64,000 bases of DNA from Ceratotherium simum simum (lineage: Eukaryota > Chordata > Mammalia > Perissodactyla > Rhinocerotidae), in contig NW_004454179.1 of the NCBI RefSeq assembly GCF_000283155.1, forward strand, positions 4,819,278 through 4,883,277, in the 5' to 3' direction. Position 1 is the stretch's first letter. Each line of letters begins with the position of its first letter. Under the pieces are notes generated by a model. The model ran no database searches. It saw only the letters and a list, made by a program, of their open reading frames with translations, and was not told where the DNA came from. Below are positions 1-15,319 of the stretch, in pieces. The position numbers and the translations under genes were made by a program.

Positions 1-1250
1 GTCATTCCATTCTCTCCTAGTTTGTAAGGTTTCTGCTGAGAAATCTGCTGAAAGCCTGATAGGAGTTCCTTTGTAGGTTATTTTCTTCTGCCTTGCTACC
101 TTTAATATTTTTTCTTTGTCATTGACTTTTGATAGTTTTAATATTATATATCTTGGAAAAGATCCTTTTGCATTGATATAATTAGCAGTTCTATTATTTA
201 TTTTTTTGTGAGGAGGACTAGCCCTGAGCTAACATCTGATGCCAATCCTCCTCTTTTTTGCTGAGGAAGATTGGCCCTGGACTAACATCTGTGCCCATCT
301 TCCTCTACTCTATAGGGGATGCTGCCACAGCATGGCTTAACAAGTGGTGTGTTGGTGCACACCTGGGATCCAAACCTGCGAACCCCAGGCTGCCGAAGCA
401 GAGCACGTGCACTTAACCGCTGTGCCACTGGGCCAGCCCCAGCAGTTCTATTATTTAAATGTACTGGTATGACCAATTCCTTCTCCAGGTTTTGAAAGTT
501 CTCAGCTATTATTTATTTGTACAAGCTTTCTGCTCCTTTTTCTCTCCCTTCTCCCTCTGGGATATCTATAATCCTTATGTTACTTTTCCTCATTGAGTCG
601 GATATTTCTCAAAGAATTTCTTCATTTTTAAAAAATCTTAGTTCCCTCTCCTCCTCTACCTGAAGCATATCTAGGTTTCTATCTTCAAGGTCACTAATTC
701 TCTAATCCATAAGGTCAGCTCTATCTTTTTATGCTTTCTGAATTTTTTAAATGTCTTATTCATTGTGTTATTCATATCCAGAATGTCTTAGGGATTTTTT
801 AGAGCTTCAATCTCTTTGGTGAAGTATTCCTTCTGTTCATTAATGTTATTCCTTAGCTCATTGAACTTTCTTTCCATGTTTTCTTGTAACTCATTGAGTT
901 TCTTTATGACAGGTATTTTGAATTCCTTGTAAGTTAGATTGTAATCTTCTGTGACTTCAGGGTTTTTTTTCTGGAAATTTTTCATTTTCTTTCTGTTTTG
1001 CAGTGTTACTGTAGTTCTTCATGTTTTTTGATGAATTGATCTTCCTCTGGTACATTTGTGGTAGTAATCACCTTTTCTTATTTGGGTACAGCTTTGGTTA
1101 CTTTGGTTCTGGTCACCTGGGTCTCGTGTTTCTCCCCTGGCTCGGACATAGCTTGTGGGGAACAAGTTGCATTTTCTTCCAACTGAATATCCATTTTATC
1201 AATTATTGAGATTATCCTTTTCATACTAAATTAAGTGGCACTCTCACGTT
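1..1250 (-). mobile_element. L1 LINE fragment, antisense (5' region and ORF1 part)
   Basis: The plus strand reads as the reverse of an L1 5' region. The first 180 bases have the same layout as the antisense L1 at the window end (63.6-63.85 kb). Between 788 and 985 the minus strand is open for 65 residues of lysine/glutamate-rich, heptad-like sequence (KKLNELQENMERKFNELRNN), as expected for the ORF1p coiled coil. It is truncated at the window edge and split by an ERE at 201-440. The right boundary is approximate. Confidence 0.7.
201..440 (-). mobile_element. ERE SINE with 17-bp target duplication
   Basis: This is a reverse-oriented equine repetitive element: T-rich start, two copies of a GGCCCTGAGCTAACATCTG-like unit, the CCACAGCATGGCTT block, and the tRNA-derived end (CTTAACCGCTGTGCCACTGG). 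It is flanked by the perfect direct repeat AGCAGTTCTATTATTTA at 184-200 and 441-457, which fixes both ends. It inserted into the older L1 fragment. Confidence 0.93.
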
Positions 1251-1279
1251 ATCATATAGGTGTGAGTCTGTTTCTAAAC

Positions 1280-1770
1280 TCCATTCTATTCCATTCCAAG
1301 TTGCTATTTTTGTGCCAATACCACATTGTCATAATTATTATAGCTTTAAAGTAAGTCTTGATATCTGGCATGTAAGTTTCCCATCCTTCTTCTTCTTTTT
1401 TAGTACACTCTTGACTATAAAAATTTCTTTACATTTCCACACAATTTTGTATACAATCGGCCAATTCCCACAGAAATTTTTAGTGAATTATGCTTTAGTA
1501 TCTATGAAAAATAGAGGTGCACATGTATGTGCAGCCACTTCACATCTAGGAAACTGTCCTAAAGAAATAGTGCAGGAATAAAAGAAGATGTATGAACATT
1601 GTAGCATTTTTATATTCACAAAAGCTTAAAAATAATCTAACTATCCTTGCATAGGAAAATAATTTTAAAAATTATTACAGACACACAGCAGGGTACTGTG
1701 AGATACATTTATTTGTACTGCTTGTAAAACTATCTATGATATGTTATTACATAAATGTCACCACCAAATC
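1280..1770. mobile_element. old L1-like fragments
   Basis: Positions about 1290-1460 resemble antisense L1 ORF2 (a GCCAATACCACATTGTC-like stretch also seen in the long L1 at about 59.58 kb). About 1500-1770 resembles a decayed L1 3' end in plus orientation. Boundaries and family are uncertain. Confidence 0.4.
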
Positions 1771-1779
1771 ATAGCATAT

Positions 1780-1900
1780 TATATATAACACATGTGTATA
1801 TAAACATATATATAAAACATGTACATATATGCATATATATGTTTATATATACACATACACATAAAACACATGTACATTTCTGCATGTGTGTGTTCAACTA
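1780..1900. repeat. TA/CA-rich microsatellite
   Basis: Alternating purine-pyrimidine tract made of imperfect TATATA, ACATATAT and CACATA units. A similar but weaker tract continues at 2085-2145. Confidence 0.8.
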
Positions 1901-2414
1901 TAACCATACATACATATTATCTTCTTTGCCTTAATATGTCTGTATGTCTATGTATGGGTATGTGTTTGGGTGTGTGTGTTTAGCCACTATGGGAAAAGAG
2001 GAGGATATCCTTGGGTAGACTAGCAAATTTAAGTTTTATCTCTTGTTATTTCCCCTAGTTTGAATGATGTTCCCCTGTTTTCTCCTTGCATATATAAATA
2101 CATATACATACGCTATACAAACATACATACACACACATCACACATATAATTATTTCAGAAATTATACATGCTAAACTGTTAAGAGATCATTCCCTTGGAG
2201 AACTAGATAGGAGTAAGAGATGAGTGAATTTCATATTTTATTTTTTAAAAAAATACTTAAACTCATGGGATAATCTCCAGTTTTTAATTTTTAATAAAAC
2301 AAAATATGACATTTATAAGGTGCCTTCCATGTTGTATACACTGCAGATGAGATGTAGCTTAAAATCTCAAAATTGTATTTTAGAAAGAATTTTATTGGAG
2401 ACAAAACAGTGAGC

Positions 2415-2420
2415 TTTATT
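2415..2420 (-). promoter_or_regulatory. candidate polyadenylation signal of the CYP2C pseudogene
   Basis: AATAAA on the minus strand (TTTATT on plus), about 185 bases downstream of the retained exon 9 stop codon. That is a plausible 3' UTR length for a CYP2C gene. Use is not demonstrated. Confidence 0.5.
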
Positions 2421-2604
2421 TCATGCAGAAAAATTTGAACTGAACCTTGAAGGATGGGGAAAATTAGAAGATACAGAGCTCAGGAATATCATTTCTGCTC
2501 TTAATGGAGACATAGATAACGGCTAACACACAGGACAGAAAGCATCTGATTGTTCAGATGAGGCTAGAGAGTCTTGCTATGAGATCTGGCAGCCTGCCCT
2601 TTCT

Positions 2605-4079
<1,475 letters not shown>

Positions 4080-4080
<1 letters not shown>

Positions 4081-7000
4081 AGCTGAAAAGAAAGGGGACA
4101 AATCCCAGAAAAGAAAGAGCCAGAGAGGGTGAACTCTAAATTCTGTCTAGGAAATCTCCCAAATCCCTGGATAACCCTTGAATTAGGCATGTGTAGACTA
4201 AACTCCAAATAACTCACCTAAAGTTAATGGAACTAAAACAAAAATTCAGAGTTTTGAGTTTGAGGCCAGCCCAGTTAACTGCCTGCTAAAAGGAGCAAGT
4301 GGACAAAACCCAGCGTTCTTGAAAGAAACATGACTGAATCAAGAATCCCTGCAATATATCATTCAAAATATCTAGGATACATTCCAAAATTATTAGACAC
4401 ACACACACACCAGGAAAATATGACCCATATTCAAGAGAAACTATGGAATAACACTAATGCTAAAATAATACTGATAATGAAATAAACAGATAAGAATTTT
4501 GAAAGATGTAATATAACTATAATCAAAGAAATAAAGGAAAATAGTCTGAACATTAATTAAATGTCAATGTTATAATAAATATAGAAGTTATGAAAAGAAC
4601 CATATGAAAATTCTAAAAATGAAATTTATAATTGATGAAATTAATTGTTAGATGACCTTTAGAGCAGTTTGAATATGAAAAAAGAAAGATTTGGTGAATT
4701 TGAAGATAGATCAATAGAAATTTTCCGGCCTAAAGAATAGAAAAAAAATTTTTTTAAAGATACAGGACATCAGGAACCTGTGTAACGAAACCATAAGTTG
4801 ACTGGGGTGCCAAAAAGAGAGAAGAAAGAGGGCAAAAAATATTTGAGGAAATAATGGACAAAAGAATCTTCAAATTTAGACAAAGACAAGCAGAATAAAT
4901 AAAAACAAAACCACATTTAAATATTTTGTAGTTAGAAATAAATCAAAGACACAGAAAATTTGAAAGCAGTCAGAGAAAAATGGCACATTACCTACAGGGG
5001 AATAATAATTTAAATAACTGCTAACCATTCATCAGTAACAATGGAAAGCAGAAAATAGTAAAATGAAATTTTTAAAATGCCAAAAAGAAAAATAAAATTT
5101 GAAGCCTTCAACCCAGTATTCTATATCCAGACATTCACCTGTTTTTGTAAATAAAGTTTTATTGGACACATTCCTGCTAATTGGTTTATGTATTACCTAT
5201 GGTCACTTTCATGCTACAATGGCAGAGGTGAGTAGTCACAACAGAGACCATATGGCACACAAAGTCTAAATATTTACTATCTAGCCCTTTACAGAAAAGT
5301 TTCCCAACCCTGGTTTAAAGCAAAAATAATTTAGGTAGGTAGGATTATAGTATACAGAAATATTATATATATTATAACTATAACATAAAGGTAGAGGAGA
5401 GGGTTAAATAGCCATATATTGTCGCAATGTCCTTTTATTTTTAATTGAGGTACAATTGATATATAACATTATATTAGTTTCCTATGTACAAAATAATGAT
5501 TCAATATTTGTGTACACTACAAATAGTCTTGTATTTTAAACAAAATTTTATAGTACTAATTTTAAGAAGAGTGTAAAACTTTAAGGACACATATTGTAAT
5601 CTCAAGAGGAACCACTAAAAAATATATATAGATGACAATAGATGTTTATAATCTTAAAATATTCTAGTTTTCCGGAAGAAAGCAGGAACAGAGAAACAGA
5701 GGAATATAAAACAGAGGGGCAAACAGAAAACAATTCTTTAAAAATACAATTAATCCAGAAGAAGGCAGGAAATGGGGAACAATGGAATATAAACTGAGTA
5801 GATGAACAAGAAACAAATGATAGACTTGTAGACATACCCATTATATTAAATTATAATGAACTAAACATTCAATTTTAAAAAGCAGAAGGCACTTAACAGA
5901 TATATACAGAACATTTCATCCAAAAGCAGCAAAGTACACATTCTTCTCAAGCACGCAGGGAACACTCTTTGGGACAGATCATATGTTAGTGCACAAAAGA
6001 AGTATTAATAAATTTAAGAAGATGGAAATCATACCAAGCATCTTTTCTCACCACAATGGTGTGGGTCTAGAAGTAAATTACAAGAAGAAAACTGGAAAAT
6101 TCACAAATATGCGGAGATTAATTAACAAGCTACTGAACAACTAATGAGTCAAAGAAGAAATCAAAAGAGAAATCAAAAATACTTTGAGACATATGAAAAT
6201 GGAAATACAACATACCAAAACTTATGGGATGCAGAAAAGCAGTTCTAAGAGGGAAGTTCATAGCAATAAATATCTATATCAAGAGAGAAGAAACATCTCA
6301 AAGAACCTAACTTTACACTTCAAGGAACTAGAAAAAGTAGAACAAATGCAGCTCAATGTTAGTAGAAGGTAGGAAATAACAAAAATCAGAGCAGAAATAA
6401 ATGAAATAGAGACTAAAAGACAATAGAAGACATCAATGAAACTAAGAGCTGTTTTTTGAAGAGATAATCAAAATTGACAAACCTTTATCTAGACTCACCT
6501 AGAAAAAAGGAGAGAGGACTCAAGTGAAATTAGAAGTGAAAGAGGAGATATTACAACTGATATCACTGAAATAAAAAGAATCATGAGAGACAACTATGAA
6601 TAATTATACACCAACAAATTGAACAACCTAGAAATAATGGATATATTCCTAGAAACAACATACTAAGACCCAAGAAGAAATCGAAAATCTGAACAGACTG
6701 ATTACTAAGAAGGAGATTGAATCAGTAGTCAAAAACCTCCCAACAAACAAAAGTTTGGGACAAGATGGCTTCACTGGTGAATTCTACCATACATTTAAAG
6801 AAAATTAATACTAATTCTTCTCAAACTCTTCCAAAAAATAGAAGAGGAGGGAACACTTCCAAACCCATTTCAAGAGGGCAGCATTACTCTGATACCAAAA
6901 CCACAAGAAAAGAAAATGAGAGGCCAATATCCTTGATGAACATAGATGCAAAAATCCTAAACAAAACATTAGCAAACTAAATTGAATAATACATTAACAG

Positions 7001-9440
7001 AATCATGCACTATGATCAAGTGGGATTTATTTCAGGGATGCAAGGATGATTCAACATCCACTAATCAATCAATGTGTTATACCACATTAACAATATGAAG
7101 GATAAAAATTATATGATCATCTCAATAGATGTAGAAAAAGCATTTGACAAAATTCAACATTCATTCATGATAAAAACTCTCATCAAAGTGGGTATAGACA
7201 AAATGCACCTTAACCTAATACAGGTCTTGTATGACAAGCCCACAGCTAACATCATACTCAAGGGTGAAAAGCGGAAATCTTTTCCTCTAAGATCAGGAAC
7301 AAGACTATGATGCCCACTCTCATCACTTTTACTCAATGGAGTATTGGAATTCCTAGCCAGAGCCATTTAACAAGAAAAAGAAATAAAAGTCATCCAATTA
7401 AGAAAGGAAGAAACAAAGCTGTCACTATTTGCACATGACATGATATTATAGATAGCAAACCCTAAAGATTCTACCAAAATAGTTAGAACTAATAAATAAA
7501 TTCAGTGAAGTTGCAGGATCCAAATCAATATACTAAAATATGTTTCCTTTCTACACACTAAAAACAAATCATCAGAAAGAGAAACTAAGAAGAAAATTCC
7601 ATTTACAATGGCATTAAAAAGAATAAAATACCTAAGAATAAATTTAACTAAGGGGATGAAAGATCTGTACACTGAAAACTATAATACATTGATGAAAGAA
7701 ATTGAAAAAGACACAAATAGGTGTAAAGATAGTCTGTGCTCATGGACAGGAAAAATTAATATTGATATAATGTCCATGTCACACAAAGATATCTATAGAT
7801 TCAAGCAATTTCTATCAAGATTCCAATGGCATTTTGCACAAACAGAGAACAAATAATCCTAAAATATGTATGGGACTATAAAAGACTCTGAATAGCCAAA
7901 GTAAACTTGAGAAAGAAGAACAAAGCTGGAGGCATCACCCTTCCTGTATTCAAACTATGTTTCAAAGCTATAGCCATTAAAACAGTATGGTATTAGCATA
8001 AAAACAGACATAAATCAATGGAACAGAATAGAGAGCCCAGAAATAAGCCCACATATACGTGGTCAATTAATTTATGACGAGGGAGCCAATGATATACAAT
8101 TGGAAAAGGACAATCTCTTCAGTAAATGGGTTTGGGAAAACTGGACAACCACATGCAAAAGAATGAAACTGGACCACTATCTTACACCACACACAAATAT
8201 TAACTCAAAATGGATTAAAGACTTGAATGTAAAACCAGAAACGATAAAAGTTCTAGATGAAAACATAGGTGGTGACCTTCTTGACATTAGTTTTGGTGAT
8301 GATTTTTGGATTTGACACCAAAAGCAAAGACAAGAAAAGCAAAAATAAACAAATGAGACTGTATCAAACTAAAAAGCTTCAGCACTGCAAAGGAAAACAT
8401 CAGCAAAATGAAAAGGTAACCTACCAAATGGGAGAAAATATTTGCAAATCATAGACATGATAAGTGGTTAATATCTAAAATATGTAAAGAATTCATACAA
8501 CTCAATAGGAAAAAAAGTCCAATTAAAAATGGACAGATGATCCTAATAGACATTTTGTCAAAGAATACATATAGATGGGTGACAGGTACATGAAAAGGTG
8601 CTCAACATCACTAGTCATCAGGGAAATACAAATCAAAACCACATTGAGATATCACCTCACACTTATTAGATTGGCTATTATCAAAAAGACAAGAAATAAC
8701 AAGTATTGGCAAGGACGTGGAGCAAAATGAACTCTTGTGCACTATTGGTAAGAATGTAAACTAGTGCAGCCACTATGGAAAACAGCATGGAGATTCCTCA
8801 AAAAATTAAAAATAGAACTACTATGTGATCCAGCATTTCCACTTCTGGGTTTATATCCAAAGGAAACAAAGTCAGTGTCTCAAACAGATATCTGCACTTC
8901 CATGTTTATTGCAGCATTATTCACAAGGGCCAAGACACGGAAGCAATATAAGTGTCCATCGACAGATGAATAGAAAGAAAATATGTTGTATGTATATACA
9001 ATGAAATATCCTACAGCCATAAAAAAAGAAGGAAATCCTGCCATTTGCAACATCATGGATGAAATTTGAGAGCATTATGATAAGTGAAATAAGTCATATA
9101 GGGAAAGACAAATACTGTGTGGATCACTTACATGTGGAATTTTTGAAAAGCTGAACTCATAGAAGCAAAGAGTAAAATGGTCATTGCCAGGATCTGGGGT
9201 TACAGGAAATAAGGAGATGTTGGCCAAAGGGTACAAACTTCCTGTTATAAGATATTAAGTTCTGGGGATCTAATATACAGCATGATGCCTATAATTAACA
9301 ATACTGTACTATATACTTGAAATTTGCTAAGAGAGTAAATATTAAATGCTCTCGCCACAAAAAAATTATATGAAGTGATGGATATATTAATTAACCCTAT
9401 CATGCTAATCATTTCATAATATATATGCGTATGAAATCAC
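4080..9440 (+). mobile_element. L1 LINE, sense, long but dead
   Basis: Order along the plus strand is an L1M-type 5' region (about 4080-5130), ORF2 from about 5880, and a 3' UTR ending near 9440 (GATGGATATATTAATTAA-like end). The reverse transcriptase core is visible at 7074-7310 with [17 protein letters not shown]. The C-terminal part follows at 7608-8450 in broken frames. ORF2 is split by many stops and frame changes, so it cannot be active. A hAT-like fragment (5138-5316) and a short antisense L1 3'-end-like piece (about 5430-5530) interrupt the left part. It sits in the pseudogene intron before exon 7, opposite to the gene. Confidence 0.85.
5138..5316. mobile_element. hAT-like non-autonomous DNA transposon remnant
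   Basis: Recognised from memory by the run TTTTGTAAATAAAGTTTTAT at the left and a right end close to AAAAGTTTCCCAACCCTGG, typical of a common mammalian element with CAGGGGTC-type termini. The family name is uncertain. Confidence 0.6.
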
Positions 9441-9964
9441 ATGGTGGAGCAAGTTGAGTTAGATGGTAAAACAGAATTGTTGGGTAGGATTGAGGATACA
9501 TTTGGGGTTGGCAATAATAATACCAACCTGCTGTGCTGTATGGTACTTTCCAGAAGGGATCAGTAGCTCAAGGGCAGATATGGAGGAAGGAGACTGTTGG
9601 ATTGGACTTTTGACAAGTAAGTGAAACAGATAGTTGGAAAGGTAGGGAGAGTATAGGATACTGGTTAAGGGTAAGAGTAACAAAACGTACACTGGAAAGC
9701 AGGGGAGTGGACCACAAATTGGACTAACGGACAAGCAGAGTGTGGAGCTATCAACATATGGAAAATCCTGTGGGAGTCAAGCTCTATTATATTTATAAAA
9801 TTGCATCAAGAAACTAGAAGGAAAGGAGCCTGTGTGAAGAGGATGAGATGCCTGAGTTATGATTGTGCAAGACCTGTAGAAGCTCAGGCAATCAGTAATT
9901 CTACTACTGCGATAGTAGACAACCTAAGATTCCTAAGGAGAAATATAGATGAAATAGCTCTTAC
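9441..9964. other. pseudogene intron, no feature recognised
   Basis: No exon 8, repeat or other feature recognised on either strand between the end of the L1 and exon 7. Confidence 0.6.
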
Positions 9965-10152
<188 letters not shown>

Positions 10153-10589
10153 CTGGCAAAGTAGGAATCAGAATTGATGTGAAATGAAAAAGAATTTTGA
10201 TTTGATCTTCTTAAGCGCGTTAAATTGTGGTGGGAGATGGGGAGAAGGCAAAACTACATACGGCTACTTCCATAAGGAAAAAAAGAAACAATTTCAGTTT
10301 CCTGGGCAAATTGAAATTTCACCACAGACTTAAATATATGGACATATAAAACACAAGTGTACCATGAAATTCATTTCTCAGCTCTGAATCTCTATTTTGT
10401 GTGGTAGACTCAGGGGTCTGAGACCTTCAAGGCTCCCTATAGACCATGTAGCATATCCACTTTGTGTATGCCAGTTTTTGTTTTAGATGTGTAAGTTCAG
10501 AGAGGGTAAGAACTACTCAGTACAGTCAATGCTAAATAAATAGAACAATTGAAAAGGATGTTTAGTTAACAAAATATGTAGGAATAAGA

Positions 10590-10990
10590 TGTAAGTTAAC
10601 ATTTATTTAGAATACAAGATATGTTAGGCATAACTCACTATTTATTATATTACTTTATAATTCTCAAAATAATTCTATATGTTTGGTATCATTTTGTGCA
10701 TCTTAAAAATGAGGAAAAAGGTCCTGAAAAATAAATATATTTCTTAAGGACACCCAAGTCTGATATCTGCAAAGTATATCATATTAATAACGTGTAGTTT
10801 AAGCAGGACTATTCATTAGTTAAAATAAACACTAACTTTTTCCTGTGAGAGAAGAATTTTATGAGTATTAGAAAGTATTATCATCTCCTTTAAACAGATG
10901 GGAGACCCAGATATGAAGAAAGGTAGTTAAGAGTCTGAGGTCAAAAAGCTAACTACTAGTCAAGTCAGAATCTGAAGCCACTGTTGTTAG
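10590..10990 (+). mobile_element. two degraded MIR SINE copies
   Basis: Two stretches (about 10,600-10,760 and 10,870-10,990) follow the MIR layout: a TAACATTTATTTAG-like start, a 'CTCAAAATAATTCTATA' core, ATGAGGAAA, and an ending with loss of 'CAAGGTCACACAGCTAGTAA'-like sequence. Both are old and diverged. Confidence 0.6.
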
Positions 10991-11870
10991 AATCTATAAC
11001 CCATTTTCTCCAATGCTATGTAGCTACTTTGGTCAAATGGTATTTATCTACTACCTGAAGAATGTGACTTTGTAATGGAGCATGTGAAAATTTTGTGGTT
11101 TGATAGTTATCAAGAAGAAAAGGTTAGGAGTTTCAGAGAAGTTTTCAATTTCACCTTCTCAGGTTGAGAGGTTGGAGTTGTATCAAGAAGAATGTGATAA
11201 TATAAAGTTTTTAGGAATTACTTACAAAATCAGAATGCTCAGTGGAATGGCACAGTAAGGGATGAAGATGGGAAGAAAGAAAAGGAAAATATAAATAGAC
11301 ACGATGCAAGAAAAAATCCAAATGGAAAATGAAAATGGAAGCATGGGAAAATATGACACAAGAAGGGTTTTTGCAATGTATATGAGATTTAAAGGTTTGG
11401 AGAAAAATATCATATACTATTTATAGTCATAATAAACATAGGTCTTATAAGAGTTAGTGAAGTTATTTGGCTGAAAGGTATTTGTCTGTATCACAGGAAA
11501 GAAACACAGCACCATCATATTCCAAAATGTGTGTGAACAAAGTAATTTTGAGGCTATGCTTCTAAGTCACACCACTTGGAAAGCATGTCTTATTTATAGT
11601 GGGAGGGCAGAAACACCTTCAACAAAGTAGAAAAATCTGGTGCTGATGTCATGGAGATAAGCTTTATGATATTTAATTGTACTGAAAGTGTCTTAATGCG
11701 CCAAAGCATAAAACATGATATAGTAGTGAAGGAAATACTCTCTTAGATGAGGACTCCATAAAAAAAAGAGGAGGAAAAATGAAAAGATTGCATTTGCAAG
11801 AGAAATTATGTTTGTGAAAAAAAATTTTCCCAAAATGGTATGTTTGAAAAGAATTCTTTATTTGTGTATA

Positions 11871-12192
11871 CAGGCATACCTCGTTTTATCGTAACTCACT
11901 ATACTGAGCTTTGCAGATACTGGGTTTTATGCAAGGCCCTCCACCAGCAAAAGGACTCATTGAAGGCACAGATGATGGTTAGCATTTTTTAGAAATAAAG
12001 TATTTTTTAATTAAGGTAGGTACATTGTTTCTTTAGTCATAATGCTATTTCACACTTAGACTACAGTATAATGAAAACGTAATTTGTATATTCACTGGGT
12101 AACCAAAAAATTCATGTGACTCACTTTATTGCAATATTTGCTTTATTGCAGTGTTCTCAAACTGAACCCACAATATTTCCCAGGTACACTTG
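11871..12192. mobile_element. Tigger-type (TcMar) DNA transposon remnant, CAGGCATACCTCG ends
   Basis: Starts CAGGCATACCTCG after TA (11,869-11,870) and ends CCAGGTACACTTG before TA (12,193-12,194), giving inverted termini and the TA duplication expected for Tc1/mariner-Tigger elements. Internal deletion; no transposase frame. Confidence 0.8.
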
Positions 12193-12669
12193 TAACTTTT
12201 TTTTATTTAGAGAATGACACAATTTGACAGAGAATGATTGTAACTTTCTTGAGTCAAGCCTTATGTTGCAAATGCTTTTGAGTAGAAATATCTTCTGGCA
12301 GAAATATATTTATCTGCACATGGAAGGTATGTCAAGTGATATCTTTATGAGAAAGAGGAAGGGTAATTATTTCCAGATCCTTAGACAACTCTGCTTACCA
12401 CATCTGTCTAGAGGCAAATCAAGGACTCTCCGCCATAGCAAGGAGAACAATGACCTCTGCCCTTCAAATCTCTGCTGCTGTTTAAATATTTCATTCTTTT
12501 TTTGTGCTATAATCTAATTTGAGTTTAATTCATCCAGTGATAGGAAGATGTACTAGTAAAGGAAAATATTATCATACATTGTCTAGGCAGGTAAAGATTG
12601 GGATAGTTATTAGTGTTGGCTGCCAATTTCTATCCGGAATTTCATCCTGCCCATCATCTGTGATCATAC

Positions 12670-12811
12670 CTGTGACCTCTGGATGCTTCAGCAGGAACAG
12701 GAGTCCATATCTCACGGTGGTGTTCGTTGTCTCTGTACCTACACTAAACACAACCCAAATGGTAGTCATGAAGTTGCCCACAGTAAACTCAGACTGTTTA
12801 TTGTGTTTTTC
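12670..12811 (-). pseudogene. CYP2C: CYP2C exon 6, intact reading frame
   Basis: The minus strand from 12,811 reads EKHNKQSEFTVGNFMTTIWV, then VFSVGTETTNTTVRYGLLF and LLKHPEVT with no stop. This is the I-helix exon; VGTETT fits the (A/G)Gx(D/E)TT oxygen-activation motif. The length is 142 bp, exactly the CYP2C exon 6 size, with acceptor (CCAAG) and donor (GTATG) present. It is the only exon of the array without a lesion. The usual Ala-Asp region before the motif is replaced by IWVVFSV, which is unusual. A decayed second copy lies at 24,967-25,109. Being near exon 7, this copy most likely belongs to the same unit as exons 7 and 9. Confidence 0.95.
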
Positions 12812-13639
12812 CTTGGAACGATGTATAGGAATTACTTGATAAATAAAAAAGTCTCAGAGGTAACATAAACTAACTCAATATAACATCATTATTTGCTCAA
12901 TTTATGCCAGATATTAGAAAGTGCCAAAACTGAAGGCAAGATTAGATGAGTTGTTAGCATTCTTTCAAACTATTAAAATATAATCAGAGTTACAAACTTC
13001 CAAAAAGTCATTTCTGATTCCTTTCTCACCCACTAGAGCCAATCAGTTCCTCTATAATTTCTTATAAACATAATTTTTATCAAGTCGTCACTGCTACTCA
13101 CTGTCAATTCAAGCACCTGTTGTCTATTTTATCATGTCTAAGTTTCTCTTTCAAGCCTCCAGAACCACCCACCCCCAAACTGCATCACTATAACCCACCT
13201 CATCAGTCATTACACCCACGACATTTCCTCAATTACTATTAAGATAATAACTATCACAACACTATACTCCAAAAAGAAAAACTCAGCAGGGATCAAAAAG
13301 TAGAAGTTATAAGAGAAAAAGGTTCTGCTCAACATGTGAAAGAAAATTCCAACAGTTAACAGTTATCCAGTAATGAAATGGGCTTCCCCAAGACTGTGAG
13401 GTCCCCATAGCTAGGTGGAATCAATCAGAGTCTGGGTGAACATACCTCATGAAGCTGAGAAAATCACATTCACTATGGGGAAAGTTGAACCAGTTAAGAA
13501 TGAGCACTTCTTGAAATGTAAATTAAGTGCACAAAATCATTTCCCAGATAATATGTATCAAAACCCAATATTCAGTGACTTAACTAATTCTTTATTAAAA
13601 GTTTATCCTAAGAAAGTAGTCAGAGATATACAATAATTA

Positions 13640-13880
13640 ATATGGATTGCATTATTTTTATATTAATAGCAAGAAAGAACTGAAAACAGTCGATCTGGCT
13701 AAAAGTAAAAGACTGGTTAAATAAGTTGTGATACATCTAAAATAATGGAATACTGTACTATTCTGTTAATAATGTCCTTGATAAATATTAAACATGTGAA
13801 AATATTCATTTAGTATATTAAATTTAAACATAGGTTACAAAGCAATATACACAGTATGAGCTTTATGTTCTTATCCCATC
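13640..13880 (+). mobile_element. old L1 3' end fragment
   Basis: Has the L1 3' region layout (GACTGGTTAAATAAGTTGTG-like, then 'AATACTGTACTATTCTGTTA'), seen elsewhere as the sense L1 end. Strongly diverged. Confidence 0.5.
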
Positions 13881-15319
13881 TTCTGCCAGGTCTCCCAACC
13901 ATTCCCAGGTAATATGAGTCAAAAGGCCAAAGGATGTTCACTAACACTACTGCCATTTCCAGAAAATTATTCCAAGGAAGAAACTGGAATCATGCAAAAA
14001 TTTGTAATAAATGCATTTTATATTAAAAGCAGCAAAAAAAAAAAAAAAAAAACGAAAAAGGATAACAACCTATCTGGACAATAACACAGTATGGGTTTAA
14101 AAACACAATGTCAAGTCACCATATAGAATATCATATTATTAAATTAAAAATGTTCTTCAAAATATTTAAATATTGAGGTTAAAGAACCACACATATCTTA
14201 TGATCCTGACCTTACTCCTTCCCATCCCTTTCTCCTCTACCCCTCCAAGTCCTGCATGTGCATACACATATACTCACACTGGGTAGATTTGTGCTACTGT
14301 GGTTCCCTCCGTCACACCCACTCTCCTCCAGGTGAGCTGCAGTGCAGCCCTATGCACTGAGAAGGACTTGGTGTGAATTCTACCACTGAAACACCAATGT
14401 TTTTCTTTTTTCAATTTCCTTGAGATATAATTGACAGAAACCACTGTGTAAGTTTAAGGTACACAGCATAATAACTTAGCATACATGTATTGTGAAGTGT
14501 TTGTGATGTTTCTCAAGAAGTTACTAGAGAAATTGTTTAGTTTTTACCAAAATCCATGTTTTCATCTTCTTCCTGTGCACACAGATAAGCACATTTCCCA
14601 GCTCCTCTTACAGTTAGGTGTGGCCCTGTGACTGATTACCCCCCATGGAATGTGAAAGAAGTTTTGTGTGCCACCACCATACCCGGCCTATTAAAAACAC
14701 TATTTGCTCTCTTCCTTGTTCCGTGCTCCTTCTACTACTATGCAAAAAGATGAATCCAGGGTGACACTGGAAGACACATGTTGATATAAAGCCCTTATCA
14801 ACCTGGTGCCTGAAAAGGCTGTTATGTTAACCAATTCACCTCTTACTACTCTTTGTGAGCAAAAAGTAAACTGGTGTTATACTTGAGCCGTCATATCTTC
14901 TGTAGTCTATTTGTAATAGCATTTGTGTGCCCAAATTATTACTATTAATTACATAAAGAAATACACACCATTGTTTTTTCAAATGTTTCCACCAAACACA
15001 AGGCTTTGTCTTGAATTCTGTCTTCAATATTCTTTTTCCACATCCCCATATTCCACAAAACCGTGAGGGAAAAATGCTAGATTTGCTTCCATATTTCTCC
15101 TCTGCTCAAAATAATTCCTATCAGGACAAAAAAAAAAATAGAGAAGAATAACTTCCATTGCCATGAATTGCAGCTGAGAGTCCTCATCTTGGAAAACGAT
15201 AATGATGCTTAAGCAGAGATGTAGATAAAGTGGTTCCAGCCTCAGGAATTCCCATTGAGCCCTACTTTACCTGCCTCCATTCTTAACTAAGCTTAGTATC
15301 TTACTGTCAAGACACTTGG

